A DNA stretch of 30,443 bases, taken from IMG/VR virus record IMGVR_UViG_3300033149_007244, positions 1 through 30,443 of that record; one strand, given 5' to 3'. Below, piece by piece: positions 21,961-29,647 of this stretch. A program made the position numbers and the translations under genes. The notes beneath the pieces were generated by a model. The model had not been told where the DNA came from and did not search any database. It saw only the letters and a list, made by a program, of their open reading frames with translations. The DNA comes from a virus. Each line of letters opens with the position of its first letter. Position 1 is the first letter of the stretch.

Positions 21961-22404
21961 TTACGGTGGAAACTCCGTCGCAAGACTCAACACGAAATTA
22001 CATGAAAATACATACAATCCTTTTTCATTAGGATTCTCTATTACAGCCGGCAAACCAACTGCATTTATTACCATAGCACAATAAGGGGGACCGCCGTCAA
22101 CTGCCGGCAGCGCCCAGCCTGCTGTGCCATGTATTGATTCATAGATGCAATATGCATCATCTCTAGCTTGCATGTAACTCTCAGCTCTGTTCCATATCTG
22201 TAATGATTTCTCTTCCCAGTCAGGTAAGTCTGGCACAACTGTACCAGGTGAAGTTTCTAATATGACAACACATCTTCTCGGTGGGTCAGTGCCTGCAGGT
22301 GTCTTTACAGGCAGTGAGCCGACAAAAAGATTTGTGCCTATAGTCAAGTCACAGCCACTGAGGCTCTCGATGAATGTTGCTATGGATTTCAGCACTGTAT
22401 TCAT
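21961..22404 (-). CDS. tail terminator protein
   Basis: The 147-residue product has the alpha/beta layout of tail terminators: a first helix (VLKSIATFIESLSG), a strand with FVGSLPV, a RRCVVILETSPG strand, the YMQARDDAYCIYESIHG helix and a final beta strand (GLYVFSCNFVLSLA). It caps the tail tube and joins it to the head. The start overlaps the HK97 gp10-like stop as ATGA. Gene order supports the call more than sequence alone. Confidence 0.7.
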   Translation of the reverse strand: MNTVLKSIATFIESLSGCDLTIGTNLFVGSLPVKTPAGTDPPRRCVVILETSPGTVVPDLPDWEEKSLQIWNRAESYMQARDDAYCIYESIHGTAGWALPAVDGGPPYCAMVINAVGLPAVIENPNEKGLYVFSCNFVLSLATEFPP

Positions 22405-22796
22405 TGCATTGCCTCTTTTATATATTCTGCAACTTTCTTCATATACTTTCTCATATTCTTCTCAAGCTTTGACTGCAAGTATTTCGGCCCTGAGCCTGGT
22501 TCTGACCAATTCCAATTTGTCGGTGCTTCATGCAATCTTGCTGCATATTCAGTATTGAAGCCAAAGACAATGCTGATTCCTTTTCTTCCTATCTGAGCCT
22601 CCCCGATTGCCTGCTCTCGACGTAATGTACCTGATTTTTTCGGTACAGTAGGCTGCTCACTCACAGCATCAGCTAGCACAAAAGCAGCGACCTTCTCTAG
22701 TGCTGCTGCTGACTCAGTCTTATGCTTTTTTAGATACTTCTCAAAGCCTTTATCAAATTCTGAGAAATCCATGTAAAGCCCAGTTTTTTTCTTCAT
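22401..22796 (-). CDS. HK97 gp10-like tail completion / neck protein
   Basis: The 131-residue product shows the pattern of this family: a long front helix (DFSEFDKGFEKYLKKH), VPKKSGTLRREQ, a VFGFNTEYAARLHEAP segment, and a C-terminal helix ending AEYIKEAMQ. Such proteins act at the head-tail joint or in tail completion. It overlaps both neighbours by ATGA junctions. Confidence 0.8.
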   Translation of the reverse strand: MKKKTGLYMDFSEFDKGFEKYLKKHKTESAAALEKVAAFVLADAVSEQPTVPKKSGTLRREQAIGEAQIGRKGISIVFGFNTEYAARLHEAPTNWNWSEPGSGPKYLQSKLEKNMRKYMKKVAEYIKEAMQ

Positions 22797-23095
22797 TTCA
22801 CATAGACCTCTATATGATGCAGAGCTGCTGAGTTCTGTACTTTTCTTATTTCAACAATTGAGTACTTTGTTCCGTTAAATCTGATAATATCTTCATGGCC
22901 GATACTCACTGATGTATCAAAAAAGAACTTACCTGTGCTCAGGATTTCTTCTCCTTCAATGTTTCTTATTAATTTGTGATGTCTCATATATCTACACTTG
23001 ATATTGTTTTGGGTAGTCTCTGAAGGCTCATTCCACTTGTCAAATGTCCGCTGTATGATATCACAAGTATTTATCAGAAGTCCTGTATATGACAT
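22793..23095 (-). CDS. head-tail stopper (adaptor) protein
   Basis: The product of about 100 residues begins MSYTGLLINTCDIIQR and ends ALHHIEVYVK, with DIIRFNGTKYSIVEIRK between. That final pattern is common in small beta-barrel stoppers of the SPP1 gp16 / HK97 gp7 kind, which close the portal channel. It starts at ATG 23095 (or GTG 23098) over the stop of a glycosyltransferase gene, so it is tied translationally to the glycan cassette rather than to the connector gene. Confidence 0.7.
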   Translation of the reverse strand: MSYTGLLINTCDIIQRTFDKWNEPSETTQNNIKCRYMRHHKLIRNIEGEEILSTGKFFFDTSVSIGHEDIIRFNGTKYSIVEIRKVQNSAALHHIEVYVK

Positions 23096-24036
23096 CACAG
23101 ATGCTCCTCAATCAAAGTTCTCAACTGTCTGACTCTGTTTCTAACACTGTGATTATTTCTTACATATGAGCATCCATCTTTTCTAATAGCCGAAAAAGCA
23201 TGCGGCTCTATCAGTACAGCTTCAATCTGAGCAAACATGTTGACTTTAGATATAGGCACATAATGAGCCCACGGAATAAGACCTGCTCTATCAATGTCAG
23301 GTGTTCTAACACCGAGAAGAAGAGAGCCAGCTGCAGGAATTTCAAAGTACTTAGCAAGACCATAATGATAGACTGAGTCAGTTGCTACTGAACAGAAATA
23401 TTTATTTAAAGTCATTGCATAGCTTTCATTGATACAAGCTTTAATCTCCCAACGGTTTAGTGGCGAAGGGTCATACCATCTAGGGTGACGCATCACTACA
23501 AAGAGCCGTCTATATTCTGATTTTTTAGGAATCGTATTTATTATCTGATTTCTCAGAGGATAAAGCTTAGCGTTCTTGTGTCCCGTCATTAAACATTTAT
23601 TGATTGGGTTTTTTTGAATTCTAAGCTTTGTGTACCTATTATGTGGTGCGAAATATAAAGGAAAGAATACGAATCTTTTTTTATATTTAGGAAATCTCAA
23701 GCTAAACTGATTAAAATAAGTCACGAGCAGCAGGTCTGCTCTCTCTGCTACTGGCTTCATCACCTGCTCTTTGAAGCTGTGAGCACCGGTCAGAAGATAG
23801 ATTATTTTTGGTAATTTAAGGCTCAAAGATTCAGAGAGCAATTCTTTACCATGAACGCCTGCATATATGAAGAGGATATCAGCATTCTTTGCATCATCAG
23901 TGAGATGTGCAGAATAGATGACATTGAAGCCGAGCGTCCGCTTCACAGAGCGAAAGAAGTTTCTGACTCTATCTGATACTCTGCTTGTCAAAAATATAGG
24001 ATGCAGATATGCAACTCTTTTCAATGTTTTCTCCAT
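23095..24036 (-). CDS. glycosyltransferase, GT-B type (CgeB / GT1-like C-terminus)
   Basis: The 313-residue product has a Rossmann-like first half (LGFNVIYSAHLTDDAKNADI, then KIIYLLTGAH). The second half has LMTGHKNAKLYPLRNQI, then VVMRHPRWYD and GLAKYFEIPAAGSLLLG, the F-E-x-x-A-x-G-x-L-L signature of GT-B enzymes that read a sugar nucleotide. It is the last gene of the glycan cassette and overlaps the stopper start and the methyltransferase end (16 bases). It should add a sugar to a glycan or protein; donor and acceptor are unknown. Confidence 0.75.
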   Translation of the reverse strand: MEKTLKRVAYLHPIFLTSRVSDRVRNFFRSVKRTLGFNVIYSAHLTDDAKNADILFIYAGVHGKELLSESLSLKLPKIIYLLTGAHSFKEQVMKPVAERADLLLVTYFNQFSLRFPKYKKRFVFFPLYFAPHNRYTKLRIQKNPINKCLMTGHKNAKLYPLRNQIINTIPKKSEYRRLFVVMRHPRWYDPSPLNRWEIKACINESYAMTLNKYFCSVATDSVYHYGLAKYFEIPAAGSLLLGVRTPDIDRAGLIPWAHYVPISKVNMFAQIEAVLIEPHAFSAIRKDGCSYVRNNHSVRNRVRQLRTLIEEHL

Positions 24037-24536
24037 GCAATGAGATTTGAACCTCTGCGGTTTTTCTTGCCGAGAGTTGAGGTCTTAAAACCAAGCTCTT
24101 TGAAGAATTCCGGGTATAGATGGCTTCTATGAACTTCATACGGATTTCCCTTTACTGCCTGTTGAACATACCGCCCCCATGGGCAAGCAAGCATGAGAAT
24201 CTTTTTCGTATGTTTGAATAGCTCATTAAATATGTTAGGTAATAACTCTTTCTCTACATGCTCAGGCCCATGCCACCACATCACAACATCAAAGCTCGCA
24301 AGCGGTATTTTGTTCACATTTCTTACATCGGCTTGAATGATATTAAATCTTGGATCTTGTCTATAGTATAGGACATTTTCAGTCCAAGCTTCCATAATCG
24401 TCACCTCATAATCTTTCTTTACGAAATAAGACAGCATCTCATTCCTTGCTATGCTCGCACCGATATAGAGTAGAGTCTCATAGTCCAGCAGATCTGGCAC
24501 GGCAGCAAATGCCTGTCTTGCTCTAGCTAAATTCAT
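24021..24536 (-). CDS. class I SAM-dependent methyltransferase
   Basis: The 171-residue product begins with LLDYETLLYIGASIARNEM, a short form of motif I, followed by VTIMEAWTENV, NIIQADVRNV and the post-motif segment FDVVMWWHGPEHVEKELL. These fit a compact methyltransferase with the usual strands 1-4. In the cassette it probably methylates a sugar or glycolipid. It overlaps the sulfotransferase gene by 14 bases and the last glycosyltransferase gene by 16. The Gly-rich loop is weak, so activity is not certain. Confidence 0.65.
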   Translation of the reverse strand: MNLARARQAFAAVPDLLDYETLLYIGASIARNEMLSYFVKKDYEVTIMEAWTENVLYYRQDPRFNIIQADVRNVNKIPLASFDVVMWWHGPEHVEKELLPNIFNELFKHTKKILMLACPWGRYVQQAVKGNPYEVHRSHLYPEFFKELGFKTSTLGKKNRRGSNLIAWRKH

Positions 24537-25173
24537 TCAGCCTCTCCCGATGATGCCAGAGTGAAGCATCAATGAATCTCTCTATTGACTCAGTGTTACC
24601 AGGTATTCTCAAGCCTAAGAAGCTGCAAACCTTTTCAAGCTCTGATCGCCAGTCAGAGAAGTAGTTATGATAGTATGTCCTTATATGAGGCAAGTACTTC
24701 ACATTCTTTTCAGCTTCAGAGCAGTAAAAATTATACAGCTCCCTACATTTTTGTACTGTAAACTTATTCCTCTTCTGCAAGCTCATGGCCACTTCTATGA
24801 ACGGTCTAAACACCAGCACAACCCTCAGCTCTTCTGGCTGTATTACCTGCTGCCAAAACTTTAGTGTAAGACAAGCCCTCGGATCTTTCCATCCGACTGC
24901 TCTGTCAGCAGGCCATTTTGCAGCAAATTGGGACATCTTCTCAATCAACCACTGAGGCACTTTGCTCACAGGCTTGCATTCTCTCCAGCTCGTCTTGTTC
25001 GCTTTGAGGATTTTGATGTTCAAACCAAGAAATTCTCTGTCTTCATAATGACCTTTCCGATTATCTCTCAGCCCATCGAGCAGATTATTACCAAGATAGA
25101 GGCCGCAGAGCTGAAGTAAGCCAGCAACCATTGAAGTGCCTGAGCGGTGCATGCCGCAAATTATAACCTTCAT
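24523..25173 (-). CDS. sulfotransferase of the glycan cassette
   Basis: The 216-residue product starts with the PAPS loop IICGMHRSGTSMVAGLL (residues 4-20). It then has GHYEDREFLGLN, a VGWKDPRACLTLKFW segment (KDPR at 96-99, a common pattern in bacterial glycan sulfotransferases) and VVLVFRPFIEVAMSL, the 3'-phosphate strand with R123. It should transfer sulfate from host-made PAPS to a sugar. Its ATG follows directly on the TAA of the gene before it. Together with the sulfotransferase at 1203-1892 it makes two such enzymes in the window, of clearly different sequence. Confidence 0.85.
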   Translation of the reverse strand: MKVIICGMHRSGTSMVAGLLQLCGLYLGNNLLDGLRDNRKGHYEDREFLGLNIKILKANKTSWRECKPVSKVPQWLIEKMSQFAAKWPADRAVGWKDPRACLTLKFWQQVIQPEELRVVLVFRPFIEVAMSLQKRNKFTVQKCRELYNFYCSEAEKNVKYLPHIRTYYHNYFSDWRSELEKVCSFLGLRIPGNTESIERFIDASLWHHRERLNEFS

Positions 25174-25560
25174 TTATTTCCTAACCTCAAAGACAATGAA
25201 CTTTCTTTCACCATCATTGAACAACACAACCGCTGCCTTGATGGAAAAGAACTTCCAAAGCTCTTGTCTGAATGCTTGCTCTTGGTGATAGTACTGAGTG
25301 CCCTTGAAATCGAATGATCGCTTTGTCCAAACGCCAAGAGCAGCAACGGCGGATCTCTTCATAACTCTCGCATATTCTCTGAGACCCTGCCTGTAGTTGA
25401 ACATCCTGCTGAGAGGACCGAAAGAGACAAGCGCAGTGATGCTGCTGTCAGGATTAGAGAGAACTAGCCTGCCGTTTCTGATATCATTCTTTGTTGACAG
25501 CAATGTGAGTTTTTTTCTTCCGAATATTTTCTTTTTGATTTTCTCTAACTCTCTTCTCAT
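25174..25560 (-). CDS. short methyltransferase-like protein lacking the SAM-binding front
   Basis: The 128-residue product has a segment ITALVSFGPLSRMFNYRQG followed by LREYARVMKRSAVAALGVW, which looks like the post-motif and helix D region of class I methyltransferases. The usual first half with the Gly-rich SAM loop is missing. The front (RRELEKIKKKIFGRKK) is basic helix. I chose the ATG at 25560, which overlaps the previous stop as ATGA. It may be a trimmed, non-catalytic partner or a decayed enzyme; the family call is weak. Confidence 0.4.
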   Translation of the reverse strand: MRRELEKIKKKIFGRKKLTLLSTKNDIRNGRLVLSNPDSSITALVSFGPLSRMFNYRQGLREYARVMKRSAVAALGVWTKRSFDFKGTQYYHQEQAFRQELWKFFSIKAAVVLFNDGERKFIVFEVRK

Positions 25561-26372
25561 TGTAATCTCTCCAGACAATGATTAATCCAGTCGATTACTT
25601 TGACTGGTGTACAGTACTCTTTGAACAGCTTTTTTGCCTGAATACCTATTTTGATGCATGAGTCTCTATCATTGATGCACTGCTCTATTACACTGAGTAT
25701 ATCAGAGTAGTCATCTCTGCAAGCAATATAATGAACGCCAGGCTTCAGCTCTTTCCAATACGGCAGCACGATATCAAGCTGCGGTGAGATGGTACAAGCT
25801 CCGAACGCCATGTACTGAAACTGGCCTCTATCCAGGATGTCATTCCTAGCACCAGGCACGCATACGGATACAAGACACTTATTCACTTTTTTCCAGAATG
25901 CTTTTTTGCCAGTGAATGATGTATCAACTTGTCCGCCGTACCACTCTTTGAGCCTGTACTGGACAAACCTTCTTCTCTTGAGAGCAGCTGCCCCAGGTCG
26001 CTGGTTGCTGAGAATCATGCCGTTTGCATTGTATCTGAGCATCTTCTCAAGCTTGAGATACTCAGTCCAGTCGTAGAAGCTTATCGGTGTCAGAGGGAAA
26101 GTGTTCTTTAGCTCTTTGTGCCTTTTCCGAGAATAATGAAATCTGAATTGAGCATCATACTTTGGATAGTCATCAGCCACGGTGAGATGATCACCAAAAT
26201 CGATGAGGATGCTTCTGTCTCTGTAGCACATGACAAAGCCTCGGCCCTTTCTCTTATCATGGTAGAGCTTCACTTCAACACCCGCTGCTTTCAACAGCTC
26301 AATAACAAACTTGTAATGAGTGTCATAGTATCTCTGACCTGTGTATTCAGGTACATAAGCTATATTATTCAC
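25557..26372 (-). CDS. glycosyltransferase, GT-B / GT90-like
   Basis: The 271-residue product has a donor-side half with DRGQFQYMAFGACTISPQLD and PGVHYIACRDDYSDIL, the pattern of CAP10/LpsA-like (GT90) and CgeB-like transferases, where a conserved R/E pair holds the sugar nucleotide. The first half (YRDRSILIDFGDH, FRFHYSRK) is a smaller acceptor-side domain. It starts at GTG 26372, overlapping the previous stop by GTGA. It lies in the middle of the cassette; sugar and acceptor are unknown. Confidence 0.65.
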   Translation of the reverse strand: MNNIAYVPEYTGQRYYDTHYKFVIELLKAAGVEVKLYHDKRKGRGFVMCYRDRSILIDFGDHLTVADDYPKYDAQFRFHYSRKRHKELKNTFPLTPISFYDWTEYLKLEKMLRYNANGMILSNQRPGAAALKRRRFVQYRLKEWYGGQVDTSFTGKKAFWKKVNKCLVSVCVPGARNDILDRGQFQYMAFGACTISPQLDIVLPYWKELKPGVHYIACRDDYSDILSVIEQCINDRDSCIKIGIQAKKLFKEYCTPVKVIDWINHCLERLQ

Positions 26373-27012
26373 GCCAGCTCTCCCAAAGCTTTAAGTCTTT
26401 TTTTACCCAGGTCAGTGACAAGCTCAAAATTGTGTCCCCAAAACAGCTTCTTCTCTCTTCTCAGCTTCATCGTCTCAAAGTCTCTGTCTCTCACTTTGTG
26501 AGCAGCTCTCCATGTTTTGTCTCTTAGCCTTTTATGATGTACAAGAGCCGATTCACAATAGCCCCATTTATTGATGTTTCGTGCGAATCGGCCGAGCTCG
26601 AAATCGCTTGAGTAGTGAACAAAGTCAGGACAGAACACACATCTGTGCGGAAATCTTTCTTGATATTCTGCCTGATGCCGATGAGCCCATCTGTATCAGG
26701 AAACTTCTCTCTCAGCATCTTTACAGCTTTTTCAATACAGTCTTTCTCAAAGATTAAATCATCAGAGGCATAGAACACAGCATCATCCCTTGCGTACTGC
26801 AAAAGAGTATTCATAGACATAACAAAGTCTTTTCTATTTTTATTATAAATCAAACAAACAGGCAGCTTGGCAATAGTATGCAAAATGCTCTCATTGCCAT
26901 CTACTGCTATGAATACTGAAATATCTTTATATGAGGAAGCTCTAAGGCTTTGTACAGTCGCCTTCAATGTGTCAAGCCTGTCAAAAGTGCTTATCAGCAC
27001 ATCAACTTGCAT
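26369..27012 (-). pseudogene. family 2 glycosyltransferase (GT-A) split by a frameshift near 26674
   Basis: From the ATG at 27012 the frame gives MQVDVLISTFDRLDTLKATV, then VFIAVDGNES and FYASDDLIFEKDC (the D-D metal and nucleotide site), clear GT2 features, up to GLIGI near 26674. The true continuation lies in the -1 frame: QAEYQERFPHRCVFCPDFVH, SSDFELGRFARNINKW and a helical end to 26369. Joining the frames gives about 214 residues. Left alone, the first frame runs on to 26524 with unrelated sequence. No slippery heptamer is seen, so a one-base deletion or sequence error is likelier than programmed shifting. The shift must lie between about 26697 and 26640. Confidence 0.7.
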
Positions 27013-27880
27013 TGATGAGCCTCCTATATGCTCGTTTGTATTTCTGCACTGTGTCAATGGCATGATAGTTCTGAAGCACCCATAGTCTTGTTCTTTCTTG
27101 TATGTCGGCAAGCATAGCAGATGAATCAATCAACTGCAGTAGTCTTTCTTCAAGTGTGTCAAGATTGGCAAATACAAATGGCACTTTCTTTACTCTGTTC
27201 AGCACAGCACAGGCAAAACATGCGCCCTCAAGTGAGGTGCGATGCCAGTTGCCTGTAACAACATCATCAATAAGAATATGGCTGCTCTGTTTCAATCTGA
27301 GATTCTCTCTGTAGCTCCTGCCTTCAATCCAGATTATTTCAACTGCTCTCTTTCTTGCAACCTCATCAAGGACTTTCTTAACCTCATAATAGCCCTTACT
27401 GCTTCGATGAGCAGGCGACAGCTTCGTTGTCGGAGCGAATGCTACCCTCACAGTTGATGCCCTTTTTATCGGCCTGTATTCATCTGGGTCGATCACATTC
27501 GGCAGCGCTGGCAGCTTATACTCTTTCTCCTGCAGCGGCTGACTTATTGTGTAACAGACATCGGCAAGCTTCATGAGCTCATGCCAGTTGCCAAGCCGTG
27601 GGACCGAGTGAAACTGAGCAAGTATTTTCTGAGAGCTGTGGAAGGAGGCAAGCTCTCTGTGCCAGTAGTTGTTAACATGCCAGATATCTGCTTTTTTCAA
27701 TGCTATAGATGCTGTGCCGTTCATTGAGAGCAATAGATGATAGGGGAATACTCTACCATCAGCATAACGGAAAGTCTGATTGATAAGAGATACATCTAAG
27801 TTAGTATACTTCTTCAGTGCTTTAAACAGTTCCCATGGTGCTGCTGCCAACGGTGTTCTTGAGAAGATAGCTACCTTCAT
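27002..27880 (-). CDS. glycosyltransferase, GT4-like (GT-B)
   Basis: The 292-residue product opens with VAIFSRTPLAAAPWELFKAL, the usual first strand and loop of GT4 enzymes. It then has ADIWHVNNYWHRE, LAQFHSVPRLG, VCYTISQPLQ and LPNVIDPDEYRP, a classic GT4 hinge pattern (P-N-x-I-D), followed by VRVAFAPTTKLS and a C-terminal SLEGACFACAVLN segment in place of the usual E-x-x-A-x-G-x-P. It should build a glycosidic bond using a nucleotide sugar. It overlaps the cupin gene by ATGA and the GT2 gene by 11 bases. Confidence 0.75.
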   Translation of the reverse strand: MKVAIFSRTPLAAAPWELFKALKKYTNLDVSLINQTFRYADGRVFPYHLLLSMNGTASIALKKADIWHVNNYWHRELASFHSSQKILAQFHSVPRLGNWHELMKLADVCYTISQPLQEKEYKLPALPNVIDPDEYRPIKRASTVRVAFAPTTKLSPAHRSSKGYYEVKKVLDEVARKRAVEIIWIEGRSYRENLRLKQSSHILIDDVVTGNWHRTSLEGACFACAVLNRVKKVPFVFANLDTLEERLLQLIDSSAMLADIQERTRLWVLQNYHAIDTVQKYKRAYRRLINAS

Positions 27881-28227
27881 TTCTTTCTCATGCCTCCCTG
27901 AGTTCTTCTCTCAATATCTGGGTCATGCAATAACACTTGATACATCTCTATGACTTCTGAGTCTTCAAGAGCTTCAAAACAATGCCAGAGACCGGGCGGC
28001 ACAGCACTCACCTGACCCTCTTTCAATGTAGTCACATCTTTCATACTCTTATCCCGCCAGATGGTTATCTTCAGCTTGCCGGAGATGATATAAAAAATAT
28101 TGTATTTATACTCATGTTTATGCTCTGAGCAGTAGCCTCCCTGCTTTATACTCAAATGATGAGCAGAGACAAGAGCATTGCGAAAGAATTCAGTTGTCTG
28201 GCCCCAGACTTTACCTTGTGTCTTCAA
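27877..28227 (-). CDS. cupin domain protein (sugar-nucleotide or sugar-phosphate enzyme-like)
   Basis: The 116-residue product is one cupin barrel: KVWGQTTEFFRN, LSIKQGGYCSEHKHEYKYN with HxH and E as metal ligands, an IISGKLKITIW strand, a VPPGLWHCFEALEDSEVIE strand with the last His, and a short tail. The start resembles the C-terminal cupin of mannose-6-phosphate isomerase / GDP-mannose pyrophosphorylase, so it may act on a sugar precursor. It starts at TTG 28227, overlapping the stop of the DUF115 gene by TTGA, with GAGGTG upstream. Confidence 0.7.
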   Translation of the reverse strand: MKTQGKVWGQTTEFFRNALVSAHHLSIKQGGYCSEHKHEYKYNIFYIISGKLKITIWRDKSMKDVTTLKEGQVSAVPPGLWHCFEALEDSEVIEMYQVLLHDPDIERRTQGGMRKK

Positions 28228-28928
28228 TGAAGCACCTCACTAATTGATTTTTTCTCAAAGCAGTTTATAGCAGAATCAGGGCATAAATTGATGACTCTGA
28301 TGCCTTTTGCTTTGATGACAGAAGCTGACTTCTCAAAGAATCTTACAAAGTCATTCACTATTTTTTCTGACTGAGGCGCAGGGTGGCCGTCATGCCAGTG
28401 TGTTCTATTGTTTGAGAACTTACAATCAAAACCGAGCAAGTAAATCGGGTTAGCACCTAGACAAGCTGCAATATTCAGTGCTGCATAGCCTGAATTATTA
28501 CCATGTCCGATGCCTTCTTTCAGACTCCATGTGAATGCTCTGAGGCCGGCTCTATAGTGCTTGTATACCTTGATGATATAGATATAGTCTGGCAGCTTCA
28601 CTGTGTATGTACAGAGCCAGACCCTGTAAGAGCGAAGCGAAAGAAACCTATCTCTAGCAGCACTCCCGTATTTATCGTTAAGTAGCCATTTCAAGAATCT
28701 AGTATCCATTGAGAACATCACTGTCGGCTCAAACTTCTCAAAAGCTCTATTGATGCCGATTGTCCTTTTGCCTTTGAGAAGATGCCAATCAAAATCTACC
28801 AGGCTCGGTCCGCCACCAACTATGAAGCATGGCTTATTTTTCCAAGAGCCATCTGGCAGCACCTCCCAAAGAAAGCGGTTGACAAGTCTGTCACTTCTGT
28901 ACAGTGTTGCTCTCTCTGCTGATATCAT
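28224..28928 (-). CDS. DUF115 / MptE-like Rossmann protein
   Basis: The 234-residue product has the DUF115 hallmarks: PCFIVGGGPSLVDFDWHLLK, then RTIGINRAFEKF, VMFSMDTRFLKWL, then GNNSGYAALNIAACLGANPI, LLGFDCKF and THWHDGHPAP. Family members include MptE-like pterin kinases and the Maf-type motility factors that put sugars on flagellin, and phage copies often sit by head or tail genes. It is the first cassette gene and overlaps the connector stop as ATGA. Its place beside glycosyltransferases favours a sugar-linked role, but the reaction is unknown. Confidence 0.75.
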   Translation of the reverse strand: MISAERATLYRSDRLVNRFLWEVLPDGSWKNKPCFIVGGGPSLVDFDWHLLKGKRTIGINRAFEKFEPTVMFSMDTRFLKWLLNDKYGSAARDRFLSLRSYRVWLCTYTVKLPDYIYIIKVYKHYRAGLRAFTWSLKEGIGHGNNSGYAALNIAACLGANPIYLLGFDCKFSNNRTHWHDGHPAPQSEKIVNDFVRFFEKSASVIKAKGIRVINLCPDSAINCFEKKSISEVLH

Positions 28929-29554
28929 GGCGTCTGAATAATTGGCTTTTTCTGCTTCATGTAAGCTCTGAGTATGATATCAACCTTTGGAATGCCTGTA
29001 TAGATGCCCTTCTTGGAGTAGCCTTCGATGCCGATTTTGTAAGAGTAGTCACCTATCTTTTCACTTTCAAACATACCGACAGATGCAAATGAGCCTTCAT
29101 TGATTGCATCAACCAAGTAGATAGCTGCTTTCTTTATCGGCTCTGGCACTGTGCTGTAGCCTGAAGTACCGACTATCCTGATATTGTTGTAGCCTCTCGG
29201 AAAGATACCTTCATTTGCTTCTTGAGAAAGGACATAGTAGTACTCAGAAAGCGCAACGCCAGACTTGCACAGATCAAGATAGATAGAGTTCTCATCAAAG
29301 CCGTACCATGTCGGATCGAGCTCATAGCCGCACACATAGACAGTTGACACACTGATGATATTTGCATGAAGCGGCGGGAAGACTCTATTCTTGCCGTTGC
29401 CGTTGATATAGATGTCAAAAGGCTTTTCATAGAAATGAGTGCTGGTGGTTTTTTCAATGAGCTGTTCTGCAAACTTGATAGTATTCTCTTTGCATGCGGC
29501 ATCACAACCTGAAGGCCATGAATCTATATCAGACGGGTCAATATAATTTCCCAT
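28925..29554 (-). CDS. head-tail connector protein (gp6 / adaptor-like)
   Basis: The 209-residue product has a helical front (CKENTIKFAEQLIEKTTST), a beta part with SVSTVYVCGYELDPTWYGF, and the end PEPIKKAAIYLVDAINEGSF ... IPKVDIILRAYMK. This end pattern is typical of head-tail connectors of HK97 gp6 type, which form a ring under the portal. The ribosome site AGGAGC precedes the ATG. In related phages the stopper gene follows at once, but here about 5.8 kb of glycan genes come between. Confidence 0.75.
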   Translation of the reverse strand: MGNYIDPSDIDSWPSGCDAACKENTIKFAEQLIEKTTSTHFYEKPFDIYINGNGKNRVFPPLHANIISVSTVYVCGYELDPTWYGFDENSIYLDLCKSGVALSEYYYVLSQEANEGIFPRGYNNIRIVGTSGYSTVPEPIKKAAIYLVDAINEGSFASVGMFESEKIGDYSYKIGIEGYSKKGIYTGIPKVDIILRAYMKQKKPIIQTP

Positions 29555-29589
29555 AGAAAGCTCCTGTCAACCCTTCACAAGGAGAAAGC

Positions 29590-29625
29590 AGAGAGAAGAA
29601 AGAGGCCACTCTCTCTCTTCTCTCT
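29590..29625. repeat. inverted repeat between the virion protein and the connector gene
   Basis: AGAGAGAAGA (29590-29599) is the exact inverted complement of TCTTCTCTCT (29616-29625), with a 16-base purine/pyrimidine-rich centre that can extend the stem. It lies in the 93-base gap after the LamG-like gene and could be an RNA processing or attenuation stem within the late operon. No clear T run follows on either strand. Confidence 0.45.
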
Positions 29626-29647
29626 ACCTATCTTTTATGTCTTCCAA

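Noticed and set aside
26524-27012. Reading the first GT2 frame to 26524 as a complete protein
   Set aside because: Beyond about 26674 its sequence is low-complexity and unrelated to GT2, while the -1 frame carries the expected continuation.
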